Positions 29,427-39,134 of a stretch of 64,000 nucleotides of DNA are shown here, in pieces. Position 1 is the stretch's first letter, and each line of letters opens with the position of its first letter. The stretch lies in contig JAPYPR010000001.1 of assembly GCA_029937545.1 (NCBI GenBank), positions 77,730 through 141,729 of the forward strand, written 5' to 3'. The translations under genes and the position numbers were made by a program. Source of the stretch: Erythrobacter sp. (GTDB lineage: Bacteria; Pseudomonadota; Alphaproteobacteria; Sphingomonadales; Sphingomonadaceae). Under the pieces are notes generated by a model, which saw only the letters and a list, made by a program, of their open reading frames with translations, did not search any database and had not been told where the DNA came from.

Positions 29427-30107
29427 CTAGAGCCGCCAGTCGATAGCGCGGCGACCTCGGCTTTCGAGAAACGCATTCGTCCGGCTGAAGGGCTGCGAAC
29501 CGAAGAAGCCGCGATGGGCGGATAGCGGGCTGGGGTGCGGGCTCTCGATCACAAGGTGCCTCCCATCGCGGAGTCCGGGAATGCGCTTTGCCTTGGTCTG
29601 CGCATGGCTGCCCCACAGAATGAAGACGCTCGGCTCCGAGCGCGCCGCGACCGCCGCCACGCAGGCATCGGTAATCGCATCCCAACCGCGCCCCGCATGG
29701 CTGCCCGCCTGCCCCGCCTCGACCGTCAGCGTGTTGTTGAGCAGCAGCACGCCTTGCCGCGCCCAGGCCGAGAGATCACCATGCGTGGGCCGCGCAATGC
29801 CAAGATCGCTTTCCAGTTCCTTGTAGATATTCACGAGGCTTGGCGGAACTTTCACCCCTTCCGGCACGGCGAAGCACAAGCCCATCGCCTGTCCCGGGCC
29901 GTGGTAGGGGTCCTGCCCGAGGATGACGACCTTGACCGCGTCGAGTGGTGTGAGTTCCAGTGCCCTGAGACGACAACCGCGCAGGGGATAGATCGTCTTG
30001 CCGGCATCTTCCTCGGCGCGCAGCCACCCGCCGAGCCGCCGTGCCTCCTCGCTGCCGAGGACCGGATCGAGCACCGGTTTCCAGCTGTCGGGAATGGTTT
30101 CTGCCAA
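29427..30107 (-). CDS. ung: Uracil-DNA glycosylase
   Basis: Removes uracil from DNA in base-excision repair. The 226-aa family 1 enzyme carries the water-activating motif VVILGQDPYHGPGQAMGLCF, the uracil-recognition region LLLNNTLTVEAGQAGSH and the leucine-loop HPSPLSAHRGFFG. The track ORF begins 107 codons upstream with non-homologous sequence that overlaps the RNase D promoter. The likely start is TTG at 30107, with AGGA 8 bp before it; no in-frame ATG lies near. It is divergent from the RNase D gene. Confidence 0.95.
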   Translation of the reverse strand: MAETIPDSWKPVLDPVLGSEEARRLGGWLRAEEDAGKTIYPLRGCRLRALELTPLDAVKVVILGQDPYHGPGQAMGLCFAVPEGVKVPPSLVNIYKELESDLGIARPTHGDLSAWARQGVLLLNNTLTVEAGQAGSHAGRGWDAITDACVAAVAARSEPSVFILWGSHAQTKAKRIPGLRDGRHLVIESPHPSPLSAHRGFFGSQPFSRTNAFLESRGRRAIDWRL

Positions 30108-30255
30108 GGCAATCGTCCTGCGGGATCGAGCGCAGCGGCGAGGCGTGGACGTTTCCGCCCCGCCGCTGCGCTCTTGGTTCAGGGGATAGGGACCAGCGCG
30201 CCGATGAACCAGCACCCCTTCCCAGCAATCCCCAATCGGCCTAAGGCTCCCGCCC

Positions 30256-30873
30256 ATGGCAGTGCATTTCCACGAAGAAGACCTCCCCGCAGGCGTGCTC
30301 GCCGATGGCCCGGTGGCCGTCGATACCGAAACGATGGGGCTGATTACCAAGCGCGACCGGCTGTGCCTGGTGCAGATCAGCGATGGCCGGGGCGACGAGC
30401 ATCTCGTTCGCTTCGGGCCGGAGAGCAATTACGATGCGCCCAATCTCAAGGCGGTGCTGGGCGATCCGGGCCGCCTCAAGCTCTACCATTTCGCGCGTTT
30501 CGACCTCGCTGCGATCGAACATTACCTCGGCGTGATGGCGGCGCCCTGCTATTGCACCAAGATCGCCAGCAAGCTGGTGCGCACCTATACCGACCGGCAC
30601 GGGCTGAAGAACCTGGTCGACGAATTGCTCGGCGAGAGCATGTCGAAGGTGCAGCAGAGCTCCGACTGGGGCGGGCCGGACATCAACGAGGCGCAGCGCG
30701 AATATGCGGCCAGCGACGTCCGCTTCCTCCACCGCATGCGCGAGGAGCTGAACCGCCGGCTCGAGCGCGAGGGCCGGATGGAGATGGCGCAGGCCTGTTT
30801 CGACTTCCTGCCCACCCGCGCCCGGCTCGATATCGCCGGCTGGGCGGATCACGACATCTTCAGCCACGCGTAA
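30256..30873 (+). CDS. Ribonuclease D-like 3'-5' exonuclease
   Basis: A 205-aa DEDDy exonuclease domain without the C-terminal HRDC domains of full RNase D. Motifs are DTETMGL (Exo I), HFARFDLAAIEHYL (Exo II) and YAASDVRFLHRM (Exo III with the Tyr). It trims structured RNA such as tRNA precursors in the cytosol. It starts MAVHFHEEDLP and is followed within 25 bp by lptC, an arrangement common in sphingomonads. Confidence 0.93.
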   Translation: MAVHFHEEDLPAGVLADGPVAVDTETMGLITKRDRLCLVQISDGRGDEHLVRFGPESNYDAPNLKAVLGDPGRLKLYHFARFDLAAIEHYLGVMAAPCYCTKIASKLVRTYTDRHGLKNLVDELLGESMSKVQQSSDWGGPDINEAQREYAASDVRFLHRMREELNRRLEREGRMEMAQACFDFLPTRARLDIAGWADHDIFSHA

Positions 30874-30897
30874 GGAGCGAAAGGGCAGGCCCCCGCC

Positions 30898-31569
30898 ATG
30901 GTGTTCCGGCAACACAGGATCGAAACGGACGATGCGAAGGCACTGCGGGGCCGGCGGCAGGACTGGGCCGAGCCCGGCGGGTCGCACGACAAGCTCGTCG
31001 GTTTCCTCGCCAAGGCGCTGCCAATGGCGGTTGGTGTTCTCGCCGCCTTTATGGTCATCACGCCGCTCAGCCCGCGCGGCGAGATCAGCTTCCTGCTCGA
31101 CCGGGACAAGGTCGCGGTGATCGACGAGCGCTTGCGAGTGGATAATGCGCTCTATCGCGGCGAGGACAATGAGGGACGACCGTTCTCGCTTACGGCGGGC
31201 GAGGCGGTGCAGCGGTCGAGCGCGGAGGGCATCGTGCGGATGAACGATCTGGTCGCCCGGCTGCTGCTGAACGACGGCCCCGCGCGCGTCTCTGCCAATG
31301 GCGGGCAATATGAACTCGACGATCAGATCGTGTCGGTGAACGGGCCGCTCCTGATGGTGGCTGCCGATGGCTATCGCATGGTTGCGCGCGGCGTTTCGGT
31401 AAACCTTGCCGAGAAGACCGTGACCGGCGAGGGCGGGGTCGAGGGGGCAATTCCCGCAGGGACCTTCAGCGGCAACCGACTCGATGCAGATCTCGAAGCC
31501 CGCACTATTTCCCTGTCCGGCAATGCGCGCTTGCGGATGGTGCCCGGAAAGCTGAGAATGCCGAATTGA
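30898..31569 (+). CDS. lptC: LPS export protein LptC
   Basis: Periplasmic bridge component of the Lpt LPS transport machine, anchored in the inner membrane. The 223-aa product has one N-terminal helix (LVGFLAKALPMAVGVLAAFMVITPL) followed by the beta-jellyroll domain: ISFLLDRDKVAVIDERLRVDNA and GRPFSLTAGEAVQRSS are characteristic of alphaproteobacterial LptC. It is followed closely by lptA. The cytosolic ATPase LptB is not adjacent here. Confidence 0.9.
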   Translation: MVFRQHRIETDDAKALRGRRQDWAEPGGSHDKLVGFLAKALPMAVGVLAAFMVITPLSPRGEISFLLDRDKVAVIDERLRVDNALYRGEDNEGRPFSLTAGEAVQRSSAEGIVRMNDLVARLLLNDGPARVSANGGQYELDDQIVSVNGPLLMVAADGYRMVARGVSVNLAEKTVTGEGGVEGAIPAGTFSGNRLDADLEARTISLSGNARLRMVPGKLRMPN

Positions 31570-31580
31570 GGATGCCTGAG

Positions 31581-32135
31581 ATGACCAAGCTCGTTCCCAC
31601 CATGGCCCGCTGGGGCATCGCCGGTTTCGTGGCCACTCTGGCTGCGGTCGGCGGGATGCAGTTGCAGGCGCAGGCGATTGCAGCGCACAATTCCAACGCG
31701 CCGGTTTCCTATGCCGCCGACCGGATCGAACTGCAGGACCGGCAGAACCGCGTGGTTCTGTCGGGCGATGTGCGGATTACGCAGGCCGGTCTGTCGCTCA
31801 CCGCCGGTCGCGCCATCGTCAATTATTCGGACGCGGGGAGCCTCCAGATCCAGCGCATCATGGCCACCGGCGGCGTGGACGTGCAGCGCGGCAACGAGCG
31901 GGCGCGCGGCGATACGGCCGTCTACGACTTCAACCGCCGTATCATCACCATGGCGGGCAACGTCCGCCTCAATCGCGGTGGGGACACGCTCAATGGTGGA
32001 CGACTGGTGATCGATCTGGCGAGCGGCGTCTCCAGCGTGGACGGCAGCGCGAGCGGCTCGTCTTCGGTCACCGGGCAAGGCTCGACCACTTCGGGTGGCC
32101 GCGTGACCGGGACCTTCTCCGTTCCCGAAAACTGA
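31581..32135 (+). CDS. lptA: LPS transport periplasmic protein LptA
   Basis: A 184-aa OstA-like protein that carries LPS across the periplasm. The N-terminal signal peptide (GIAGFVATLAAVGGMQLQAQA) is followed by the jellyroll signature ADRIELQDRQNRVVLSGDVRI and by ARGDTAVYDFNRRIITMAGNVRL. The ATG at 31581 was preferred because GAGG lies 9 nt before it; the TTG and ATG further upstream overlap the lptC stop. It forms an operon with lptC. Confidence 0.9.
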   Translation: MTKLVPTMARWGIAGFVATLAAVGGMQLQAQAIAAHNSNAPVSYAADRIELQDRQNRVVLSGDVRITQAGLSLTAGRAIVNYSDAGSLQIQRIMATGGVDVQRGNERARGDTAVYDFNRRIITMAGNVRLNRGGDTLNGGRLVIDLASGVSSVDGSASGSSSVTGQGSTTSGGRVTGTFSVPEN

Positions 32136-32554
32136 GGGGCGGCCCATGGAGGGGCTGCCGATCGACCTGCTGCTGACCAAGCTTGGTGGGCGACGGTCGC
32201 TCCATCTACGGCAGTGGCACGGTCTTACGACGTACGGCTGGGAGGCGTTCGATCGGTTGGCGGACGATCGCCGCGGCTGTTGGAAGAGTAGGCGGCGTAC
32301 TTCAAGCAACTGCCCGCGCTGAGTTCGGCCGAAGGACATTCGGTTGAAATTCACACATAGCAGTAGGACGACGATGGGTGCACGCTGCCACATCCAGTCT
32401 GCCTGCTTCCGGCCCGGCGGGAGCGTTGCGACAGCTTGGCAGACTACTGTCGTTGTATCTTGGGCGAGGCCCTCAGCGCTTTCGCCTAAAGCGCCAAACC
32501 AGACGCCAGAATGCGATACGATACCATGGCCCAGCTTGACGACTGGGCTCGAGC
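32136..32554. other. 419-bp region without a recognised gene (downstream of lptA)
   Basis: The only ORF of note is a + strand ATG at 32146 giving 58 aa (LPIDLLLTKLGGRRSLHLRQ...), which matches nothing I recognise. The stretch is less GC-biased than its neighbours, with short AT-rich parts near 32340, and has no terminator-like hairpin with a T-tract. Relatives often carry lptB after lptA; no LptB motif is visible in any frame. It may be a degraded gene or an inserted remnant. Confidence 0.45.
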
Positions 32555-33601
32555 CTAGCGCCGGCCCGCGCCTGCCAATTGGGCGATGTTGGTGAGGCCT
32601 TGCGCCAGCAAAAGCTCGGCGGCCTGGCTATTGGTCAGCAAGTCGCGGTGCATCTTGGTGAGGCCGTGCGTCAGCCGGTCGAGCCGCCCCTTGCCGCGCC
32701 AGCGCGAGACCTGCTGGCCGATCTCGCGATCCTCCTTCCAGAAGATGCCCAGCCGCGCCTTCTCGCCCTTGTCGAGATCGCCATAGCCTCGCGATCCCAG
32801 CGCCGCCGCGATCCGCGCCAGTTGCGCCGCGCGCCGCTCGAACGCCAGCAGCACCCCCACAGGGTTGAGGCCGAGCTGCTTCATCCGCGCGATTTCCGGT
32901 GCGACCTTCGCGCTCTGCCCGCCCATCACCGCGTTGACGAGCGGCATGAAGCCGTCTTCCTCGCTCACCGCACCGACCGCGTCGAGATCTTCGGCTGTCG
33001 CAGGTTTCGGGCTTTGCGGGCTGGCGTCCAGGTAGGTGGCAAGCTTGGTGACTTCGCTCTGCGCCAGCCGCACATCGAGATTGGCCCCGCGCGCCACGCG
33101 CTCCGCCAGGTCGCCGCCGAGCCGCACGCCCGCCGCATCGCCCATCGCGCGCACGCTCTGCGAAACGGAGCGCAGGTCGGGCGGATAGAACAGCGCCACG
33201 ACGGCATCCTTGCGTTTTTCCAGCAGCTTGGCCGTGCGCGATTTGTCGGTGGCGGAGGTGGCGACGACGATCACCGGGCACGCCTCGCCCGCGCCCATGT
33301 CACTGGTCTCGAGCAACGTCTTGAGCGCCTCATGCGCCTCGTCGCCGCTCGCCCTGACCCAGATGTGGCGCTTGTCGCCGAACAGCGAGGTGGAGCGTGC
33401 TTCGTCGCCCAGCCTGGCAGGATCGCCGCGCAAGTCGCCGCCGCTCATTTCCACGCGCTCGCCCGGTTCGGGAAGCCAGCTGGCGAGATCGCTGGCCGCA
33501 GCGCTCGCCCCGGCTTCGTCCTGGCCGCAGAAAAAGAACACGCCGCAGTCCTGCGCCGCATTGCGGCCCTTGGCGGCAAAGTCCTTGCTGGTGAGCTTCA
33601 C
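32555..33601 (-). CDS. holA: DNA polymerase III subunit delta
   Basis: Clamp-loader wrench subunit that opens the beta clamp. The 348-aa protein has the N-terminal AAA+-like domain (VFFFCGQDEAGASAAASDLASW, DKRHIWVRASGDEAHEALKTLL, PVIVVATSATDKSRTAKLLEK), the helical middle and the C-terminal collar domain (NPVGVLLAFERRAAQLARIAAALGS). The GTG at 33601 overlaps the lptE stop (GTGA), so leuS-lptE-holA form one operon, a conserved alphaproteobacterial order. Confidence 0.94.
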   Translation of the reverse strand: MKLTSKDFAAKGRNAAQDCGVFFFCGQDEAGASAAASDLASWLPEPGERVEMSGGDLRGDPARLGDEARSTSLFGDKRHIWVRASGDEAHEALKTLLETSDMGAGEACPVIVVATSATDKSRTAKLLEKRKDAVVALFYPPDLRSVSQSVRAMGDAAGVRLGGDLAERVARGANLDVRLAQSEVTKLATYLDASPQSPKPATAEDLDAVGAVSEEDGFMPLVNAVMGGQSAKVAPEIARMKQLGLNPVGVLLAFERRAAQLARIAAALGSRGYGDLDKGEKARLGIFWKEDREIGQQVSRWRGKGRLDRLTHGLTKMHRDLLTNSQAAELLLAQGLTNIAQLAGAGRR

Positions 33602-34086
33602 GATCCTTCGCGCAGCGTCAGCGCCACGCGCGTCACGATCCGCTGCGCCACATCCTCGGCCAGATTCTCGAGCGCGGTCTGCTCAGCGGCGATGGTGGCA
33701 TACTCGCTGGAGACGACATCGATGCCGGCATCCGATCCCGCCGTCGCATCGAGCACGATCTCGCCGCTGGCGAGGTCGATCAGCTGATAGCGCGCGCGCA
33801 GGGTCCGGCGCTCGCGACTGACGGTATCGTCGCGCAGGATGGCAAGGCCTTCGAGCTGGTCGTCGAGCCGCACGTCGAGGCGATATTGCGGGCTGGCCGC
33901 GCCTGCCGCGCCGAGCCGGTCGTTGAGCGCATTGCGAACCAGCCAGCCGGCCTGCCCTTCGATCGGGGCGACATCGACTGCGGCCAGTCCGCGCGCGACT
34001 GTGCCATCGCCGCCGCCCGCATACATGGGCGAAAGGCCGCAAGCGGTCAGCAGCAGGGCCGAAAGGGAGGCAAGAAGCGCGCGCAT
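33598..34086 (-). CDS. lptE: LPS-assembly lipoprotein LptE
   Basis: Outer-membrane lipoprotein that plugs LptD at the LPS translocon. The 162-aa product starts [22 protein letters not shown], a signal with lipobox LTAC and the GLSPMY motif shared by alphaproteobacterial LptE. The track ORF (to 34308) extends into leuS and is not used. Its ATG overlaps the leuS stop (TGATG) and its TGA overlaps the holA GTG. The other LPS transport genes, lptC and lptA, lie 2 kb away on the other strand. Confidence 0.9.
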   Translation of the reverse strand: MRALLASLSALLLTACGLSPMYAGGGDGTVARGLAAVDVAPIEGQAGWLVRNALNDRLGAAGAASPQYRLDVRLDDQLEGLAILRDDTVSRERRTLRARYQLIDLASGEIVLDATAGSDAGIDVVSSEYATIAAEQTALENLAEDVAQRIVTRVALTLREGS

Positions 34087-36635
34087 CAGGTGACGATATT
34101 CACCAATCTGTCGGGCACCACAATGACCTTGCGGATTTCGGCCCCGTGGATCGAGCGCTGCAGCTTCTCGCTGGCCAGCGCCATCGCTTCGAGATCCTCC
34201 TTCGCCGCGCCCTTCGGTGCGGTGAGCGTATCGCGCAGCTTGCCCTTGTGCTGGACCGCGATGGTGACTTCGTCCTCGACCAGCAGCGCCGGATCGACAT
34301 CGGGCCAAGGCGCGTCGGCGACGAGGCCCTCCATGCCCATCCCCGCCCAGGCCTCCTCGGCAAGATGCGGCATCATCGGCGCGACAAGCTGGACCAGGGT
34401 GCGGATCGCAGCGGATCGGCTTGCGGAAGGTGAAGCTTTCTCGACCGCGCCGGTCAGCTCATAAATCCGCGCCACCGCCTTGTTGAAGCCCAAGGCCTCG
34501 ATATCGTCGGCGACGGCAGCGACAGTCTGATGGGTCTTGCGGTCGAGCGCCTTGTCGTCGCCTTGCGCGCCGGCGTCGTAGGCCGAGAACAGGCGCCACA
34601 GGCGGTGCACGAAGCGGCTGCACCCCTCGATGCCCGCTTCCGACCACGGCAGGTCGCGCTCGGGCGGGCTGTCGGAGAGCATGAACCAGCGCACTGCGTC
34701 TGCGCCATAGCTATCGACGATGGTGTCGGGATCGACGACGTTCTTCTTCGACTTCGACATCTTGATGACGCGGCCAATCTCGACCTCTCCGCCATCATCC
34801 TTGAGTAGTGCTCGCTCGGCCTCGCGGCTGATTTCGTCAGGCGCGTAATAAACGGTCTTGCCGCCTTCTTTCCGGCTGTAGGTCTCATGCGTGACCATGC
34901 CCTGCGTGAACAGCGAGGCGAAGGGCTCCTTCACCTCGATCTGGCCAATGTGGGCCAGCGCGCGTGTCCAGAAGCGGGCGTAGAGCAAGTGCAGGATCGC
35001 ATGCTCGATGCCGCCTATATATTGCTCGACCGGCAGCCACTTGGCGACCTCTTCCGCATCGAACGGCCTGTCGTCGGGCTGGCTGGCGAAGCGCAGGAAA
35101 TACCAGCTCGAGTCCACGAATGTATCGAGCGTATCGGTCTCGCGCTCCGCCTTGCCGCCGCACTTCGGGCAGTCGACCTGCTTCCATGTCTCATGGCGGA
35201 CGAGCGGATTGCCGGGCGTCTGGAAATCGACGTCCTCGGGCAGGGTGATCGGCAGGCTGTCCTTGGGCGCAGGGACTACACCGCAGGCATCGCAATGGAT
35301 GAAGGGAATGGGCGTGCCCCAATACCGCTGGCGCGAAACACCCCAGTCGCGCAGGCGCCAGACGGTCTTGCCTGTCCCCCGGCCCTGCTCCTCGATGCGG
35401 CGGATGATCTCGCGCTTGGCGTCCTCGACGCTCATGCCGTCGAGAAAATCGGAATTGACGATCACGCCCTCGCCCGCCTCGGCCTCGCCGTCGAAAGGCT
35501 TGCCAGCCTCCTCCACGCCCGGGGCAACGACGCGCGGGATGGGAAGACCGTATTTCGTCGCGAATTCGAAGTCGCGCTGGTCGTGGCCGGGCACAGCCAT
35601 GATGGCGCCGGTGCCGTAATCCATCAACACGAAGTTCGCGATGTAGACCGGCAGGTCCGCACCGGTGAAGGGGTGCTTGGCGGTGATGCCGATGTCGAAG
35701 CCGAGCTTTTCGGCAGTTTCGAGTTCGGCAGCCGTCGTGCCGCCGCGCTTGCACAGGGCGATGAACTCACGCGCTTCGTCGCTATCGATCGCTTGCGCCA
35801 CGGGGTGGTCGGCTGCGACCGCGACAAAGCTCGCGCCGAAGATCGTGTCGGGCCGCGTCGTGTAGACCGGCAGTGTCTCGGGAATCTTAGTTGCCCGGTT
35901 TGCAGGCAAACCAGTTGGCGAAAGGTCGAAGCTGAACTCCAGCCCCTTTGACTTGCCGATCCAGTTTTCCTGCATCAGCCGGACCTTGTCGGGCCAGTTC
36001 TCGAGGCTGCCCAGACCTTCGAGCAATTCCTCGGCGAAGTCGGTGATCTTGAGGAACCACTGGTTGAGCTTGCGCTTCTCGACTTCCGCGCCGCTGCGCC
36101 AGCCCTTGCCGTCGATCACCTGCTCGTTGGCGAGCACGGTCATGTCGACCGGGTCCCAATTGACCTCGCTTTCCTTGCGATAGACGAGGCCCGCTTCGTA
36201 CAGGGCGATGAACAGCGCCTGCTCGTGGCCGTAGTAGTCGGGCTCACAGGTCGCCAGTTCGCGGCTCCAGTCGAGCGCGAAACCGAGACGCTTCAGCTGC
36301 GCTTTCATGTGTTCGATATTGTCGCGGGTCCAGCCGCCCGGATGCACGCCCTTCTCCATCGCGGCGTTTTCCGCCGGCATTCCGAAGGCGTCCCAGCCCA
36401 TGGGGTGCAGCACCTCGTGCCCGGTCGCTTTCTTGTAGCGCGCCAGCACGTCGCCCATGGTGTAATTGCGCACATGGCCGATATGGATCCGCCCGCTTGG
36501 ATAGGGGAACATCTCCAGTACATAGCTCTTGGGCTTTGGAGAATCACTGTCGGCGCGGAAGGTCTGCGCCTCCTCCCACGCATTTTGCCAGCGCGCATCG
36601 GCGCTGGATGGATCGAAACGAGTATCGCTGCTCAT
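34086..36635 (-). CDS. leuS: Leucyl-tRNA synthetase
   Basis: Class I synthetase charging tRNA-Leu. The 849-aa protein has [16 protein letters not shown] (HIGH motif, about residue 50), the inserted editing domain ([19 protein letters not shown]), a zinc-binding-like segment [29 protein letters not shown], and [13 protein letters not shown] near residue 625. Length and domain order are normal. It leads the leuS-lptE-holA operon. No leader peptide or T-box is seen in the short 41-bp gap to the DUF3576 gene. Confidence 0.97.
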   Translation of the reverse strand: MSSDTRFDPSSADARWQNAWEEAQTFRADSDSPKPKSYVLEMFPYPSGRIHIGHVRNYTMGDVLARYKKATGHEVLHPMGWDAFGMPAENAAMEKGVHPGGWTRDNIEHMKAQLKRLGFALDWSRELATCEPDYYGHEQALFIALYEAGLVYRKESEVNWDPVDMTVLANEQVIDGKGWRSGAEVEKRKLNQWFLKITDFAEELLEGLGSLENWPDKVRLMQENWIGKSKGLEFSFDLSPTGLPANRATKIPETLPVYTTRPDTIFGASFVAVAADHPVAQAIDSDEAREFIALCKRGGTTAAELETAEKLGFDIGITAKHPFTGADLPVYIANFVLMDYGTGAIMAVPGHDQRDFEFATKYGLPIPRVVAPGVEEAGKPFDGEAEAGEGVIVNSDFLDGMSVEDAKREIIRRIEEQGRGTGKTVWRLRDWGVSRQRYWGTPIPFIHCDACGVVPAPKDSLPITLPEDVDFQTPGNPLVRHETWKQVDCPKCGGKAERETDTLDTFVDSSWYFLRFASQPDDRPFDAEEVAKWLPVEQYIGGIEHAILHLLYARFWTRALAHIGQIEVKEPFASLFTQGMVTHETYSRKEGGKTVYYAPDEISREAERALLKDDGGEVEIGRVIKMSKSKKNVVDPDTIVDSYGADAVRWFMLSDSPPERDLPWSEAGIEGCSRFVHRLWRLFSAYDAGAQGDDKALDRKTHQTVAAVADDIEALGFNKAVARIYELTGAVEKASPSASRSAAIRTLVQLVAPMMPHLAEEAWAGMGMEGLVADAPWPDVDPALLVEDEVTIAVQHKGKLRDTLTAPKGAAKEDLEAMALASEKLQRSIHGAEIRKVIVVPDRLVNIVT

Positions 36636-36676
36636 GCGAGCGGCCTTACCCGTTTTGTGCGCGAATTAAAGGCGGT

Positions 36677-37123
36677 TTAGCTGACGGCCTGGCGGCGCAA
36701 TTCGCGCGCCTTGGTCAGGATGATGTCTTCCAGCTTCTGCACGGTCGCGGCCTGTACCGGTGCATCGACCCAGCCACCGCCTTGTGCGACCTGGCGGCTG
36801 GCCGCGACCCGCAGCGCATCGGCGCGCAAGTCCTGGTCGAGGATGGTGATCGTCACCTTCACGCGCTCGTCCGGATTGCTTGGATTGGCGTACCAGTCTG
36901 TCACGATTACGCCGCCATTGCTGTCCGCCTGCAGCAGCGGGGCGAAGCTTACCGCTTCGAGCGAGGCGCGCCAGAGATAAGAATTCACGCCGATCGTGGT
37001 GACCTGCGAGGCCGCGAGATCGGCCTCCGGACGCTCCCCACCGCCGCACGCTGCGAGGGTGGCGCTGGCGGCCAGCGCCATGGCAAGGGTTGCAGGGCGG
37101 GGCAGATTGGCGAAAGCGCTCAT
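36677..37123 (-). CDS. DUF3576 domain lipoprotein
   Basis: A 148-aa predicted lipoprotein. It starts MSAFANLPRPATLAMALAAS with lipobox LAACGG. The mature part has the DUF3576 core IGVNSYLWRASLEAVSFAPL and SNGGVIVTDWYANPSNPDERVKVTI. The family is confined largely to Alphaproteobacteria and has no established function; linkage to leuS is widely conserved. The ATG at 37123 is preceded by AAGGA at good spacing. The upstream ATGs in the track (37234, 37138) are less likely. Confidence 0.87.
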   Translation of the reverse strand: MSAFANLPRPATLAMALAASATLAACGGGERPEADLAASQVTTIGVNSYLWRASLEAVSFAPLLQADSNGGVIVTDWYANPSNPDERVKVTITILDQDLRADALRVAASRQVAQGGGWVDAPVQAATVQKLEDIILTKARELRRQAVS

Positions 37124-37471
37124 GTTCATCCTTAGCATTTTCAGCCGCTCTTCCACGGCGATGATCTTTCCGGCTCTATAAAGCCTGAGAAGGCGCGGGC
37201 AAGTTTTCCCAACCGTCGGTGCTACTCTTGTCATGGGTAGCCGTGAATGCGTCCTGAATTTTCAACCTGCCGTGACCCTTGTGGGCAAAGCGCAACACTT
37301 TCTCGCAATCGCAAAGCACGCCCTGTGGAAAAGCTGGCAATGCGCGCCGGGCGTCCATAGGTTGCCAAAACGATAACGGCTGCGGAACGAGTCGCGTCAG
37401 GGTGCATTAAGGCCCTGTTCGATAAATTCCGATGTTTCCGATGGTCACCGACAGGGAAGAGTGAACGGATA
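37124..37471. other. 348-bp intergenic region between divergent genes
   Basis: No convincing ORF is seen. It must contain the promoters of the DUF3576/leuS side and of the 252-aa secreted protein. The + strand start is preceded by GGGAAGAGTGAACGGATA, a usable ribosome-binding site. No clear palindrome or terminator was found. Confidence 0.5.
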
Positions 37472-38230
37472 ATGGGACGCAAGGTCAACAGCATCGGCGC
37501 AAGGCGGGCGATCCCCGTGGCGTTGGCCGCTGCCGGGCTTGCATTGGCCATTCCGGGCGCAGGCCTTGCGGTTGGCACTGGCGGTAGCGCAATCGAAGCG
37601 GCCGACATTGTGTCGCTGCCCTTCACCCCGGCCAATATCGATCCGCAACTTGCCCGCCAGGTTGCCGCGATCATCGGCGAGGATGGCTTGCGCTTCACTC
37701 CCGCCACCAAGATCCAGCGCCAGTCCGAGCGGACCGTCACCGTGGCTGTACGGGTCGACGATGCGACGGCACGGGCGATCTCGTTCCGCAACGCACCCAC
37801 CTCCGTTGCTGCCGAACAGGGCCGTGAACGAGCGCTCGAAATCGCGCCCACTCGCTACAACCTCGGTGTCGCACGCGGATACCAGGGCTTCGCCCGGCCG
37901 GAGAAGACAGCGACGCTGTCCGCCGGCGTGCGTGACCTGTCGATGCCGGACCTGTCGACCTATCGCCCGGCGGAAGAAAGCTCCGGCAAGCCGAGCCGCT
38001 TTGGATCGCGCCTTGCGATCGAGAGCGACAGCAAGGCCGGACGCTCGCCGCGTACGCTGGAAGGCCTCGGCGAACAGAGTGTCGATCTGCAGGGTTCCTA
38101 CCGCGTGAAGGGCAATCTCAACGTCACCGCGGGCGTCCGCTTGTCGCAGGATCGCAATCGCCTCTCTCCGCTGACCGACGGGGTCGAGGACGACCAGGCC
38201 GTCTACGTCGGGACGCAGCTGCGCTTCTGA
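37472..38230 (+). CDS. Secreted protein of unknown function with an outer-membrane-like C-terminus
   Basis: A 252-aa product. The N-terminus is basic then hydrophobic (IPVALAAAGLALAIPGAGLA), a signal peptide. A domain with FTPANIDPQLARQVAAIIGE and RTVTVAVRVDDATARAISF follows. The last 45 residues alternate in a beta pattern (DLQGSYRVKGNLNVTAGVRLS) and end YVGTQLRF with a terminal Phe, as in outer-membrane beta-strands. With so few strands it would have to oligomerise or be only peripherally attached. I do not recognise a named family. Confidence 0.8.
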   Translation: MGRKVNSIGARRAIPVALAAAGLALAIPGAGLAVGTGGSAIEAADIVSLPFTPANIDPQLARQVAAIIGEDGLRFTPATKIQRQSERTVTVAVRVDDATARAISFRNAPTSVAAEQGRERALEIAPTRYNLGVARGYQGFARPEKTATLSAGVRDLSMPDLSTYRPAEESSGKPSRFGSRLAIESDSKAGRSPRTLEGLGEQSVDLQGSYRVKGNLNVTAGVRLSQDRNRLSPLTDGVEDDQAVYVGTQLRF

Positions 38231-38362
38231 TCGGGCTTCCGCCCTCTCCGGCAAATTGAATACGATTGTTTGCAGCACTCGCTCCGCCGAATGGCTTTGC
38301 GCGCATTCGATTCTCTGCCAAGACCCTGTGCAAACGCTACGGAAAGCTTGGGAGAACGAGAT

Positions 38363-39088
38363 ATGGGACGTGTTGCCATCGTAACCGGAGGAACGCGCGG
38401 AATCGGTCGCGCGATCTGCGAAAGGCTGCGTGACGAGCGCGGCTGCACCGTCATTGCGAATTATGCCGGCAATGACGACGCAGCAAAGAAATTCACCGAC
38501 GACACCGGCATTCCGGCGGTCAAGTTCGATGTCGGCGATTACGAGTCCGTGCAGGCTGCTTGCAAGAGCGTCGAGGAAGACCATGGTGCGGTCGACATCG
38601 TGGTCAACAATGCCGGCATCACGCGCGACGGTACGCTGCTCAAGATGAGCTACGAGGATTGGGATTCGGTCATGCGCACCAACCTCGGCGGGTGCTTCAA
38701 CATGGCGAAGGCGACCTTCGCTGGCATGAAGGAGCGCGGCTGGGGCCGGATCGTCAACATCGGCTCGATCAACGGACAGGCCGGGCAATACGGCCAGGTC
38801 AATTATGCCGCTGCCAAGTCCGGCATTCACGGCTTTACCAAGGCGCTGGCGCTAGAAGGCGCACGCTTCGGTATCACCGTCAACGCCATCGCTCCGGGCT
38901 ATATCGACACCGACATGGTCGCTGCCGTGCCCGAGCCGGTGCTCGAGAAGATCGTTGCCAAAATCCCCGTTGGCCGCCTCGGCCAGGCCAGCGAGATCGC
39001 CCGCGGCGTGAGCTTCCTGTGCTCAGAGCATGCCGAATTCGTCACCGGCTCGACGATGAGCATCAACGGCGGGCAACACATGTATTGA
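38363..39088 (+). CDS. phaB: Acetoacetyl-CoA reductase
   Basis: Reduces acetoacetyl-CoA to (R)-3-hydroxybutyryl-CoA for PHB synthesis. The 241-aa SDR has TGGTRGIGRAI at the N-terminus, NNAGITRDGTLLKM, NIGSINGQAGQYGQVNYAAAKSG with the catalytic Ser/Tyr/Lys, and APGYIDTDMV, all typical of PhaB. The ATG at 38363 follows GGGAGAACGAG; the longer track ORF is not used. PhaC and PhaA are not in the window; the depolymerase gene phaZ is at 11.2 kb. Confidence 0.95.
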   Translation: MGRVAIVTGGTRGIGRAICERLRDERGCTVIANYAGNDDAAKKFTDDTGIPAVKFDVGDYESVQAACKSVEEDHGAVDIVVNNAGITRDGTLLKMSYEDWDSVMRTNLGGCFNMAKATFAGMKERGWGRIVNIGSINGQAGQYGQVNYAAAKSGIHGFTKALALEGARFGITVNAIAPGYIDTDMVAAVPEPVLEKIVAKIPVGRLGQASEIARGVSFLCSEHAEFVTGSTMSINGGQHMY

Positions 39089-39134
39089 GCTTGGCGGGGG
39101 CATTGAGTGGTCGATGCCCCCGGCTTCCGGCAGA

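Noticed and set aside
30108-30428. N-terminal extension of the ung ORF in the track
   Set aside because: Not homologous to uracil-DNA glycosylase and overlaps the RNase D gene start; TTG at 30107 matches the family start.
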